From the NCBI RefSeq assembly GCF_900104055.1, contig NZ_FNJQ01000026.1, positions 1-55,566 on the forward strand: 55,566 bases of DNA, given 5' to 3'. The position numbers and the translations under genes are program-made. The stretch is from Pseudoselenomonas ruminantium. Lineage in GTDB: Bacteria > Bacillota > Negativicutes > Selenomonadales > Selenomonadaceae. Of this stretch, positions 36,458 to 45,213 are shown one piece after another (the stretch's first letter is position 1; each line of letters begins with the position of its first letter). A model generated the notes under the pieces. The model made no database searches and had not been told where the DNA came from. It saw nothing but the letters and a program-made list of their open reading frames with translations.

Positions 36458-37702
36458 TCACATCAATGCGGCTTTATAAGCCGAAGCTAACGCCACACCG
36501 TTGCCGGAATGCTCAAAGCAGAAATCATAACCGCCGAGGCTATTGCCTACAACATAGACATTTTCATAAACCAGCTGATTATTCTCATCCACCGGCCGCA
36601 GGTCGTTATCCGTGCGTACACCGGTCTTGGCAAAGCCCTGCGGCTTGTCGGAGAACAGCTCGGCATTGCTCCAGTTTTCCTCGCCAGCTTCAATATAGAC
36701 CGGCAGGTCAAAGATCATTTCTCTAGGGTGCTCAAACTCCCGCACCGTGATGCCGCCGCTGTAGAGACCGCCGGTAGCGAGGATGAATTTATCCGCATAG
36801 TAGGTCTTTTCGCGGACGGAAGCCTTGGCTGTCACGCCCGTGACCTTCCTGCCCTCGCTGATTGCGCGCAGGACCTTGGTATCTTCCACGATTTCCACAT
36901 TCAGGTCCCTGAGCGCCCGCTTGAGCATGGCTTGCAAGCGCAGACCGTTGACCGACGGCGGCAGGCAGGTGGTCTCGATGAGCTCGGCGCCGAGCTGCTC
37001 ATGCAGGTACGCCGCACATTCCTGACCTTTCGTGCCGAGCACCTGCGGTACGAGGAACACCGTATTGTCGGATTTTACATGAGGCTTCAACTGTTCCACG
37101 ACGGAATCACGTCCCTCCTGGCTGTCGAGCCAGCGGGCCACATCGATTGTCGTGATATCACGGCCGCCCAGGAGCGGCGTATCCACTTCCACGATAGGGA
37201 ACTTCGTCTGCCCCTGCAGGGAATGCTGCAAATTATCCTGCAGGATATTGCCATAGAAGTCCTTGAGCCCCTTGATGCCCACGATCACGATGTTTTCCTC
37301 GCCATGCAGGCTCGTGCCATCGAGGCAGTGCGGTGCCAGGCAGGTGGGCTTCATCGTGCCCACAGCCGTGGGAACCAGCAGCTGATGGTCCAAAGAGCCA
37401 CGGTACGGAAAACCGTAATCCCGCGTGAAATCCAGGAAGTAGTTCACAGCCTTTTCCACCGTTTCCATGCCGATCTTGCTGTAAGGATGCTCGGCCGGCA
37501 GGCTTTTGATGGCTTCTTTGGGACATTCTACATAATCGTGTTTTTCGTCATAGCCTAATACGTCAATGACACCACTATTCAAGGAAAGCGAACCCGAACC
37601 ACAGGTGAGCAGGGTTACTTTTTTTCGCTGATTGGCACTGACCAGGGCCGCCATCAGGCCGGCAAGGCCGCTGCCAATTACCAGGGTATCCGCATGTTTC
37701 AT
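36458..37702 (-). CDS. glpB: Anaerobic glycerol-3-phosphate dehydrogenase subunit B
   Basis: A 414-residue flavoprotein subunit. The dinucleotide-binding start DTLVIGSGLAGLMAALVSA and the late NSLGGYDFCFEHSGNGVALASAYKAAL match GlpB. It forms the catalytic dimer with GlpA. Its start overlaps the glpA stop by 4 bp, typical for subunits made in equal amounts. Confidence 0.94.
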   Translation of the reverse strand: MKHADTLVIGSGLAGLMAALVSANQRKKVTLLTCGSGSLSLNSGVIDVLGYDEKHDYVECPKEAIKSLPAEHPYSKIGMETVEKAVNYFLDFTRDYGFPYRGSLDHQLLVPTAVGTMKPTCLAPHCLDGTSLHGEENIVIVGIKGLKDFYGNILQDNLQHSLQGQTKFPIVEVDTPLLGGRDITTIDVARWLDSQEGRDSVVEQLKPHVKSDNTVFLVPQVLGTKGQECAAYLHEQLGAELIETTCLPPSVNGLRLQAMLKRALRDLNVEIVEDTKVLRAISEGRKVTGVTAKASVREKTYYADKFILATGGLYSGGITVREFEHPREMIFDLPVYIEAGEENWSNAELFSDKPQGFAKTGVRTDNDLRPVDENNQLVYENVYVVGNSLGGYDFCFEHSGNGVALASAYKAALM

Positions 37703-39309
37703 TCCGTCTTGCCTCCATTCACATGAAAGGACAGTTCATATAGAGCCCGTGTCATTTCCGTTTCCCGCAGCGTTCTGCCGACGAGCACCGGACGGATGCC
37801 CTTCCAGCGCCCTTGCAGGAATTCCTTCATGCGAGTAAGTGTTTCCGCCGCTCTTTTCTGCCGGCCATACTGGGCAAAGAGCCCGGCCGAGCGCAGGGCA
37901 CAGAAGTTGCCCTGGCAGGTGCCCATACCCACGCGGGTACGGCGGCGGATATCGTTGATCTGATAGCAGGAATCCTCCTGCGCGATTTCTTCGAATTCGG
38001 CCAGCGTGACATTCTCGCATTCGCAGACCAGTTCCCGCTTTTCCGGGGATTCTGCCAGCCGCTTCACCACTTTGGCAAAGCGTTCCGGCCCTAAGCGGGT
38101 AGCAGCCAGATCCGTGCCATAGGCCGGGAAGTACTTGCGGGCTGCCTTCTTGGCATCCTCGCTGACTTCCGGCACCAGCGGTTCTTCGGCAGTACGGCAG
38201 GGAGCCGTATTGCCCAGCTTGGCGCAGACCTTGTCGGCCATCTTCTCGGCCATCAGGCGGTAGGTCGTGAACTTGCCGCCCACGATGGTGAACATGCCCT
38301 TGAGGCCGTCATCTTCATGGTCGACGATGGCAAACCCGCGGGATGCGCCACGCCCTTTCACGCCTCCGGGCGGAATATAGAGCGGACGGGAACCGGCGAA
38401 TGCACGCAGCATGCGGTAGTCACGCAGATGCTCAAAAGTCTTCTCACCAATCGCGAGCAGATTCTCTACTTCCTCGCGGGAAGTGCTGGTATCCTCAGGA
38501 TCCGGGATGCTCATGGACGAGGTGCCCAGGATCGTGATGGAACCATGCGGCACGAAGATATCGCCATCGGAGGATTTATGCAGGCGGTTGACCACATGGT
38601 TGGTCAGCCGCTGATTGAAGGCCAAGAGCGTTCCCTTGTCCGGCTGTACCCCGACTTCCAGACCAGCCAGTGCGGCGACCTTGCCGGCCCAGCCGCCGGC
38701 AGCATTGATGGCAATCTCACACTCGATGAATTCTTCCTCACCGGTTATGGTATTTCGTACTTTCACGCCTTTGAGCTGCCCACTTTCCTGCTCAATGCCG
38801 ATGACCTCGCGGTAGGTCAGGCTGCGGCCGCCATAACGTTTGGCGGACTCGACATTCTGCCAGCTCATGCGGAAACCATCAATGGCGGCATCCGGTACGA
38901 GATAAGCCGACTCCACATTCTTCGAGAGCAGCGGCTCCAGGCGGAACGCTTCTTCCCGGGTAATCGGCGTGGCTTCGATTCCACTCTCCGCACAGCCTTT
39001 CACCCAGGCTTCTTCATAGGCCGGATCGTCAATGTCGAGCCTTACGAACATGCCTCCGGTCGTCTCCACGCAGGATTTGCCGATCCTGCGCAGGATCTGG
39101 TTTTCAATGATGCACTCCCGGGCGGCCTCCTGATCTTTTACCGCATAGCGGCCACCGCTGTGCAGCAACCCATGATAGCGGGAACTGGCGCCATTCACCA
39201 GGTCGCATTTCTCAACCAGCAGCGTATCCACGCCGCGCATGGAAAGGTCGCGCAGGATGCCCACGCCTGTGGCTCCACCGCCTATCACAACGACCGTTGC
39301 TTTTTCCAT
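37699..39309 (-). CDS. glpA: Anaerobic glycerol-3-phosphate dehydrogenase subunit A
   Basis: A 536-residue FAD enzyme oxidising sn-glycerol-3-phosphate to dihydroxyacetone phosphate. Seen: FAD-binding VVVIGGGATGVG at the start, NGASSRYHGLLHSGGRYA in the catalytic domain and a C-terminal BFD-like [2Fe-2S] domain with CECENV and MGTCQGNFC. The ATG at 39309 after GGAGAGG is chosen over one ten codons earlier. First gene of the glp operon, with a repeat-rich control region upstream. Confidence 0.95.
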   Translation of the reverse strand: MEKATVVVIGGGATGVGILRDLSMRGVDTLLVEKCDLVNGASSRYHGLLHSGGRYAVKDQEAARECIIENQILRRIGKSCVETTGGMFVRLDIDDPAYEEAWVKGCAESGIEATPITREEAFRLEPLLSKNVESAYLVPDAAIDGFRMSWQNVESAKRYGGRSLTYREVIGIEQESGQLKGVKVRNTITGEEEFIECEIAINAAGGWAGKVAALAGLEVGVQPDKGTLLAFNQRLTNHVVNRLHKSSDGDIFVPHGSITILGTSSMSIPDPEDTSTSREEVENLLAIGEKTFEHLRDYRMLRAFAGSRPLYIPPGGVKGRGASRGFAIVDHEDDGLKGMFTIVGGKFTTYRLMAEKMADKVCAKLGNTAPCRTAEEPLVPEVSEDAKKAARKYFPAYGTDLAATRLGPERFAKVVKRLAESPEKRELVCECENVTLAEFEEIAQEDSCYQINDIRRRTRVGMGTCQGNFCALRSAGLFAQYGRQKRAAETLTRMKEFLQGRWKGIRPVLVGRTLRETEMTRALYELSFHVNGGKTE

Positions 39310-39431
39310 CGTACTCTCATCCTCTCCGGAATAATACACATTGCGAGTTCTTGACTCTTTATTATCATGATTGAAAATATAACGACTATTTTGTTAATAA
39401 ATAATCTTCAATCGATAATATCTATAAGGAC

Positions 39432-39532
39432 AACGAGCATAAACACCGAATTTCATTTCGTTAGTTATTTCGTTATTTTCACATAACATTAGTATTTCGT
39501 TTTTGTGCTCGTTTTAAACACTATATTTCGTT
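39432..39532. promoter_or_regulatory. Glp control region with repeated ATTTCGTT boxes
   Basis: ATTTCGTT occurs four times in the same direction, at 39455-39462, 39467-39474, 39494-39501 and 39525-39532. TGCTCGTT at 39507-39514 has an inverse mate AACGAGCA at 39432-39439. The boxes lie between divergent glpA and a small XRE-type gene. TTCGTT resembles half-sites of GlpR, a DeoR-family repressor; which protein binds is unknown. The rest of this 412-bp gap is AT-rich; I see no further gene in it. Confidence 0.55.
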
Positions 39533-39721
39533 TACATGACTATACTACAACAGAATTCCATATTAGTCAATACGAAATATGATTTTTATTTATTATTTTT
39601 TATCGTTATTTTTATTGATAATATGTTTTCCCGCTTTTCTTTCCAGAAGGGCTTTTCTTTTTGGGCACATGATTGTAGAATAAGAGCAGAGATTTCCACG
39701 ACAAGGAAAGGATTCAAGCTT

Positions 39722-40048
39722 ATGAGCAGAGAAGACTATATCAAAGCCCTGATCAAGTCCCACGGCTACACCATGAAGGACTTCGCCAAGATAATCAACA
39801 TGCCCTATACCACGCTCCTGTCCATCCTCAACGGCTCCATCGGCGGCGCTGCCATGGACAACGTGCTGAAAATCTGTGGCGCTCTCAACATCCGCATTGA
39901 GGAACTCAACAATCTGGCTGCGAATGTCGAAACCGAAAAGCCCGCCGCCCAGGAACCGGCAGGCATCGATCCCCAGCTGCTGAAGCTGCTGCAGAAACTC
40001 CCTGTAGAGAAGCAGGTAGCCCTGAAGCTCTTGTTAGCTGACAAGTAA
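39722..40048 (+). CDS. Small XRE-type helix-turn-helix regulator
   Basis: A 108-residue protein. Residues about 1-65 fit an XRE helix-turn-helix (YTMKDFAKIINMPYTTLLSILNGS, then VLKICGALNIRIEEL); the tail is acidic and proline-containing, then a helix. The ATG at 39722 follows AAAGGA by ten bases; the frame upstream to 39536 is AT-rich and unsupported. It is divergent from glpA and could control the glp operon. Confidence 0.82.
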   Translation: MSREDYIKALIKSHGYTMKDFAKIINMPYTTLLSILNGSIGGAAMDNVLKICGALNIRIEELNNLAANVETEKPAAQEPAGIDPQLLKLLQKLPVEKQVALKLLLADK

Positions 40049-40064
40049 TACATCATACGAATAA

Positions 40065-40101
40065 AAAGTCAGCCTTCGGTCTTTTACCGAAGGCTGACTT
40101 T
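40065..40101. terminator. Bidirectional terminator
   Basis: A perfect 16-bp stem (AAAGTCAGCCTTCGGT with its complement, 5-nt loop) between the convergent XRE-type and YbjN-like genes. Confidence 0.9.
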
Positions 40102-40122
40102 CTTGCTATTCACTTTTGCGAT

Positions 40123-40581
40123 TCACTTACCCCAGACCTGCGCCATGAATTCATCATATACTTCTTCGAGATGCTGCACCAACACGCTCAGCATCAGCTG
40201 GATCATCTTGCTGTCAAAGGTTTCATCTACGAAGGGCAGGCAGATGTCGAGATAGACCTTGCCATCCTCATGGACGTAATACTTAAAACTCTTATAACGT
40301 GCATTGAGGCCGTTCAGGTACTCCTTGATGCGGGGCTTCTTATCCTCCGGCAGACCGCTGATGATTTGCGTGCGGATCACCGTGAAGATGCTGGTATCGA
40401 TCAGGATGGCCATCGGCAGGATCTGCCCCCGGGCTTCGATACGGGAGCGGAAGAGCACTGTGGCATAGTCATCATCCATGGATTCCGTGCTGAAGACATT
40501 GATGTTGTTCTCGATCAGGAATTCCTGGAACTTGACCGCCTTCTCATTGTTCTCCACGCTCTTCTTGGCTTTCTTGGGCAT
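40123..40581 (-). CDS. YbjN-like protein
   Basis: A 152-residue soluble protein, likely an alpha/beta chaperone-like fold. The segment LNARYKSFKYYV followed by VYLDICLPF and a long C-terminal helix recalls YbjN-type or type III-secretion-chaperone-like proteins. No enzyme motif is visible. It is preceded by uxaC at 11 bp distance on the same strand, so it may be cotranscribed with the uronate genes. Function unknown. Confidence 0.65.
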   Translation of the reverse strand: MPKKAKKSVENNEKAVKFQEFLIENNINVFSTESMDDDYATVLFRSRIEARGQILPMAILIDTSIFTVIRTQIISGLPEDKKPRIKEYLNGLNARYKSFKYYVHEDGKVYLDICLPFVDETFDSKMIQLMLSVLVQHLEEVYDEFMAQVWGK

Positions 40582-40592
40582 CTTTTACCTCC

Positions 40593-42005
40593 TCAAAAGG
40601 CAAAATAACGACAGGCATTGTTATAGCTGATATCCTCCACCAATTTCCCCAATACCTTCATATCTGCCGGATACTCGCCGTTCTCCACCAGATTGCCGAT
40701 GAAATTGCAGAGGATCCGGCGATAGTACTCGTGGCGGGAGAAGGACAAGAGCGAACGGGAATCCGTCGGCGCGCCGATGGTATTGCCCAGCACCGAGATG
40801 CTGGCCAGCGTCCGCAGCTGGGACTCGATTCCCGCTTTGTTATTGTTGAACCACCAGGCCGCTCCCTGCTGCACCTTACCGAGGACCTCGGTCCCCGTGA
40901 ACGCCGGCAGCAGCGAAGCAATGACGGCATTGTCCCCCGGATTCAGGGATGAGATGATCGTGCGCGGCAGGCAGCCCTCCTTGTCCAACGTATCCAGGAA
41001 CTTAGCCAGCGCCGGAGCGCAGTTATTCTTGTCCACCGCATCAAAGCCGCTGTCATGCCCCAGGATCTCGAACTGCCGGGAATTCACATCCCGCAGCGCC
41101 GAATAGTGCAGCTGCATCACCCAGCCCCGGCGGGCATATTCCCTGCCCAGGAACAGCAGGATTGCCGTCTTGTACTGCTCCATGGCCAGTTTGGACGGAC
41201 TACCCTTGCCATTGATGACCTTGCCCACCACATCATCGAGCTCATACTCCTTGGCCGGAGCAAAGACCATATACGGCAGGGCATGGTCTGCAATCTGGCA
41301 ACCATTGGCCTCGAAATAATCCAGCCGCTTCAACAGGGCATCCCGGATATCCTGCATGGTGGATATATCATCCATATCCGTGACTTCGCCCAGCTCATAA
41401 CGCATATAGTTATCCCAGCCCTCTTCCTCGATATTGAGGATGGGATCGGCCCGGAACGTGGGCAGGACCTTGGCCGGGCAGATGCCCTCTTCCTTGATCT
41501 TCTTATGCCATTTCAAATCCGAGACCGGATCATCCGTGGTGCAGAGGACCTGTACATTGGACTGGCGGATGATTCCATGCGCCCGCATGTCCGCAGACTG
41601 CAGCCGCTCATTGCATATATCCCAGATCTTCTCCGCATTCTCCCCATTGAGCACGAGATCGCAGTCAAAATAGCGCTTGAGCTCCAAATGTGTCCAATGG
41701 TACAGCGGGTTGCCGATGGCCCGGGGCAGGCTCTCGGCAAAGTACTGGAATTTTTCTCGCGAAGATACCTCCGTGCTGGACACGCAGCCTTCCGCCACGC
41801 CATTGCTGCGTAGCAGGCGCCATTTATAGGTATCATTGCCCAGCCAGGCCTGCGCGATATTGCGGAATTCCCGGTTCTCGGCGATTTCCCGGGGATTCAC
41901 ATGACAGTGATAGTCATAGATGGGCATGGGAGCAGCATGTTCATGGTAGAGTGTTTTAGCCGTTTCCGTCTCCAAGAGAAAATCCTTATCCATAAATTCT
42001 TTCAT
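40593..42005 (-). CDS. uxaC: Glucuronate/galacturonate isomerase UxaC
   Basis: A 470-residue amidohydrolase-fold isomerase converting glucuronate to fructuronate and galacturonate to tagaturonate. The metal-binding HxH is H33-C-H35 in YDYHCHVNP. Family segments include FRADPILNIE and SVLGNTIGAPTDSRSLLSF. The ATG at 42005 has GGAGGGG before it; the ATG at 42029 overlaps the cstA stop and has none. No other hexuronate gene is in the window. It follows cstA closely in what looks like an operon. Confidence 0.95.
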   Translation of the reverse strand: MKEFMDKDFLLETETAKTLYHEHAAPMPIYDYHCHVNPREIAENREFRNIAQAWLGNDTYKWRLLRSNGVAEGCVSSTEVSSREKFQYFAESLPRAIGNPLYHWTHLELKRYFDCDLVLNGENAEKIWDICNERLQSADMRAHGIIRQSNVQVLCTTDDPVSDLKWHKKIKEEGICPAKVLPTFRADPILNIEEEGWDNYMRYELGEVTDMDDISTMQDIRDALLKRLDYFEANGCQIADHALPYMVFAPAKEYELDDVVGKVINGKGSPSKLAMEQYKTAILLFLGREYARRGWVMQLHYSALRDVNSRQFEILGHDSGFDAVDKNNCAPALAKFLDTLDKEGCLPRTIISSLNPGDNAVIASLLPAFTGTEVLGKVQQGAAWWFNNNKAGIESQLRTLASISVLGNTIGAPTDSRSLLSFSRHEYYRRILCNFIGNLVENGEYPADMKVLGKLVEDISYNNACRYFAF

Positions 42006-42028
42006 AAAAAACCCCTCCCATACCAGCA

Positions 42029-43450
42029 TCAGGCCTTGCTGCCCAAAGTGGTCTTATAGTAAAGCGCTACGCATACTATGGCAAAGAGAATACCCACCGG
42101 ATAGGAAATGCTGGTGGATAGCTGCAAGCCTTCCGGTGCCTGCAGGATGTAGGTGCAGGAAACAGCCGACATGAACGTTGCGGGTACGAACGGAATCCTC
42201 CAGGCCCCGGAACCCGGTTTCGTACGATAGAGATAAACCGCACCGGTCCAGAGCACGATCATGGCCAGCGTCTGATTCGTCCAGGAGAAATAACGCCAGA
42301 TGATGTTGAAGTCCATCTGGGACAGGATACCGCCGACAGCCAGCAGGGGCACAGCAAACATCAGTCGCTTGGCTGCCTGATCCTGATTGATGCCAAACCA
42401 GTCAGCCAGCGTCAGACGGGCAGAACGGAAAGCCGTATCACCAGAGGTGATCGGGCAGGCAATAACGCCGAGCATCGCGAGGACTGCGCCCACACCGGAG
42501 CCCATAAAGCCCACGCAGATATCATAAACAACCGTACCAGCGCCGCCAGCCTTCATGGCTGCAGCCAGACCGCCCGTGCCATCATAGAACGTGACACCAG
42601 CAGCAGCCCAGATCAGGGCAATGATGCCTTCGGAAACCATCGCACCATAGAATACCGGACGGCCTAAACGCTCATCCTTCAGGCAGCGGGCCATGATTGG
42701 CGACTGCGTGGAATGGAAGCCGGAGATTGCGCCGCAGGCCACCGTGATGAACATCAGCGGCCAGATTGGCATCTTTTCCGGACCAGCCGGATGCAGGTTC
42801 TGCAAGGTCAGTTCCGGCATGGTATGACCGCCTACGCCGAAGAGCATGCCGCCCATGATGCCCAAGGCCATCACGATAAGGCAGATACCGAACAGCGGAT
42901 AGAAGCGGGCAATGAGCTTATCGATTGGCAGCAGCGTGGCCAGGAAATAATAGCCCAGCACACAGGGCAGTACGATCGTAACAGCTACGCCAGTCAGCTT
43001 GGCCAAAAGACCTGCCGGCCCCGTCATGAATACAGTACCGACGAGCACGAGCAGCACGACGGAGAACACGCGCATGATCATCAGCATCGTGGGCCCCATA
43101 TGGTGGCCGACCACCTCGGAGATACTCTTGCCATCCTCGCGCAAGGAAATCATGCCTGACAGGTAGTCATGGACTGCACCGGCGAAAATCGTACCGAAGA
43201 CAATCCAGAGATAGACGCTTGGCCCCCAGATAGCACCACCCAAAGCACCAAAGATAGGACCAAGGCCGGCAATGTTCAGCAGTTGGATCAGGAATACCTT
43301 CCATGTGGGCAGCGGGATATAGTCAACCCCATCATTGTGGACCAATGCCGGTGTCTGCGCATCGGTGGGACCGAACACATTATCCACGATCTTACCATAA
43401 ACGAAATAGCCCCCGATCAGGGCACACAAAGCCACCAAGAATGTAACCAT
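42029..43450 (-). CDS. cstA: Carbon starvation protein CstA family transporter
   Basis: A 473-residue membrane protein of the shorter CstA class, with about twelve to fourteen hydrophobic segments. Family segments: GYFVYGK at the start, NIAGLGPIFGALGGAIWGP, FAGAVHDYLSGMISLR, and SGFHSTQSPIMARC. Members take up pyruvate or peptides. GAGGTGA precedes the ATG. It is the first gene before uxaC, which may reflect use of breakdown products of uronates. Confidence 0.93.
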   Translation of the reverse strand: MVTFLVALCALIGGYFVYGKIVDNVFGPTDAQTPALVHNDGVDYIPLPTWKVFLIQLLNIAGLGPIFGALGGAIWGPSVYLWIVFGTIFAGAVHDYLSGMISLREDGKSISEVVGHHMGPTMLMIMRVFSVVLLVLVGTVFMTGPAGLLAKLTGVAVTIVLPCVLGYYFLATLLPIDKLIARFYPLFGICLIVMALGIMGGMLFGVGGHTMPELTLQNLHPAGPEKMPIWPLMFITVACGAISGFHSTQSPIMARCLKDERLGRPVFYGAMVSEGIIALIWAAAGVTFYDGTGGLAAAMKAGGAGTVVYDICVGFMGSGVGAVLAMLGVIACPITSGDTAFRSARLTLADWFGINQDQAAKRLMFAVPLLAVGGILSQMDFNIIWRYFSWTNQTLAMIVLWTGAVYLYRTKPGSGAWRIPFVPATFMSAVSCTYILQAPEGLQLSTSISYPVGILFAIVCVALYYKTTLGSKA

Positions 43451-43544
43451 GAATCGTCACCTCATTTTAGCAAATTTAGAATAATTGCGAAAACTTTTCC
43501 TAGTAAATCTTCAACTGCCCTCCTTTATGCTGGAATATTATTTG

Positions 43545-43553
43545 TGCTATACT
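43545..43553 (+). promoter_or_regulatory. Extended -10 promoter element
   Basis: TGCTATACT, an extended -10 type element, 74 bp before the TauE/SafE gene; the -35 region is poor. A short CAGGA/TCCTG hairpin with seven T residues lies in the leader and could attenuate. Confidence 0.5.
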
Positions 43554-43626
43554 AAGTTGTATTCGCAATTCAGGACAAAAATCCTGCCCTTTTTTTAAAT
43601 TTATCACTATTTACAAGGAGGCCTTC

Positions 43627-44418
43627 ATGGAAATCCTATTATTCTTGCTGCTCGGTCTGTGCGTAGGCACATTTGGTACGCTGGTGGGTATCGGCGGCGG
43701 CCTGATCTGCGTGCCCATCTTCATCCTGTTCCTGTCTGCGGGCACAGATCATCCGTACTTTGAAACAGCGGCGCAGATCACGGGCACCTCCCTGGTCATC
43801 GTCATGGCCAATGCCCTGTCCGGCACCATCGCCTATATCCGGCAGAAGCGCGTATACTTCAAGGCAGCTGTGCCCTTTGCTATCGCCACCCTGCCCGGCG
43901 CCTTCTTCGGCTCCTATATCGTCGACCAATTCAATCAGCCCATGCTGAACTTCTACTTCGGCATCTTCCTGCTGTTCATGGCCGCCATCATGTATATCAA
44001 CAGCCGGCGCAAACCGCCGGTGGACGTGGACGGTCTGCCGCCCGGCTTCACCTATAACAAATGGATTGGTATCCTCTCCAGCTTCGGCGTGGGTTTCCTC
44101 TCCAGTATCTTCGGCATCGGCGGCGGCGTCATCCATGTGCCCCTGATGATCTACCTCTTAGGTTTCCCGGTACATATGGCCACGGCCACCTCCCACTTCG
44201 TACTGGCCTGCTCCTCCGCCTTTGGCGTGGTCTCCCACTTCATGCTCGACCACATCATCTGGGTGCCCGCCATCTGCATATCCATCGGTGCCGCCATCGG
44301 GGCCCAGCTCGGTGCAAAGATCTCCAAGAAGACCAAATCCAAGGTCATCCTGGCCCTGCTCTCCCTGGCCATGTTTGCGCTGGGCTGCCGCCTGATCCTC
44401 ATGGGCAGCGCCCAATAA
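43627..44418 (+). CDS. TauE/SafE (TSUP) family anion exporter
   Basis: A 263-residue membrane protein with about eight helices arranged as a duplicated half: GTFGTLVGIGGGLICVPIF near the start and FLSSIFGIGGGVIHVPLM in the second half, both typical of TSUP. Members export sulfite, sulfoacetate or similar anions. AAGGAGG lies before the ATG. Single-gene unit with its own terminator. Substrate unknown. Confidence 0.92.
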   Translation: MEILLFLLLGLCVGTFGTLVGIGGGLICVPIFILFLSAGTDHPYFETAAQITGTSLVIVMANALSGTIAYIRQKRVYFKAAVPFAIATLPGAFFGSYIVDQFNQPMLNFYFGIFLLFMAAIMYINSRRKPPVDVDGLPPGFTYNKWIGILSSFGVGFLSSIFGIGGGVIHVPLMIYLLGFPVHMATATSHFVLACSSAFGVVSHFMLDHIIWVPAICISIGAAIGAQLGAKISKKTKSKVILALLSLAMFALGCRLILMGSAQ

Positions 44419-44434
44419 GACCATATACAACGAC

Positions 44435-44461
44435 AAAAACCACCCTGACGGGTGGTTTTTT
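44435..44461. terminator. Bidirectional terminator
   Basis: AAAAACCACCC/GGGTGGTTTTT stem with a TGAC loop, between the convergent TauE/SafE and RNase H genes. Confidence 0.9.
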
Positions 44462-44468
44462 GCTGTTA

Positions 44469-45149
44469 TCACATAAACCTCATCGCTTCAGACTTGGCCA
44501 GTTCGTCACAGCGTTCATTCTGGGCGACGCCCACATGGCCTTTCACCCAGTGAAAACGCACCTTCTGGCGAGCAAAAGCCGCGTCGAGCTGCTGCCATAG
44601 GTCCTGATTCTTCACCGGCGTCCCGGCAGCGGTCACCCAGCCCTTGCGCTTCCAGCCCGCCAGCCAGTTCTTGGTAAAGGCGTTCTTGAGATACTGGCTG
44701 TCGGTATAGAGGTCGATGACCGAACCGGGACGGGCGAAGGTCAGCGCCTTCAATGCCGCCGTAAGTTCCATGCGGTTGTTGGTCGTGCTGGCCTCACCGG
44801 CATGCAGTTCCGTAAGCTTTCCCTCGATCTGGTCGGCAATCACGGCCGCCCAGCCGCCGGGACCATCGGGATTGCGCAGGCAGGAACCATCGGTATAGAT
44901 GATATAATCCGGTGCATCGTCAAACTGCGCAGCCACCTCCGGCTGCGGCGCGGCCTTGGCTTGCGGCGCACCGCCGCCATAGGGCGGTACATAATCCAGA
45001 TTCAGCCACTTATTGGCCTCATTGGGATCGGTAAATCCCTTGTAGCGCGCACCGGGGAAGCCATCCACCTGCGCCTTGCACTCGGCCCAGCTGGTGAAAA
45101 TGCCCGTCTGCCGGCCATTGCGCACGGCATATACTTTTTTTGCTGCCAT
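44469..45149 (-). CDS. rnhA: Ribonuclease HI with N-terminal RNase H1 RNA-binding domain
   Basis: A 226-residue enzyme degrading RNA in RNA-DNA hybrids. Residues 5-48 form the caulimovirus-viroplasmin/RNase H1 N-terminal domain (YAVRNGRQTGIFTSWAEC), joined by an Ala/Pro-rich linker to the catalytic domain. The metal-binding residues are D87 (YTDGS), E128 (RMEL), D150 (YTDSQ) and D215, with H205 as the mobile His. The ATG at 45149 follows AAAGGAG. It lies 64 bp after purA and may share its transcript. Confidence 0.94.
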   Translation of the reverse strand: MAAKKVYAVRNGRQTGIFTSWAECKAQVDGFPGARYKGFTDPNEANKWLNLDYVPPYGGGAPQAKAAPQPEVAAQFDDAPDYIIYTDGSCLRNPDGPGGWAAVIADQIEGKLTELHAGEASTTNNRMELTAALKALTFARPGSVIDLYTDSQYLKNAFTKNWLAGWKRKGWVTAAGTPVKNQDLWQQLDAAFARQKVRFHWVKGHVGVAQNERCDELAKSEAMRFM

Positions 45150-45213
45150 AAAAAACTCCTTTAATGCAAAAGCTGCCGCCCCCAAAGGGGCGACAGCCTA
45201 TTCTATTCCATGC

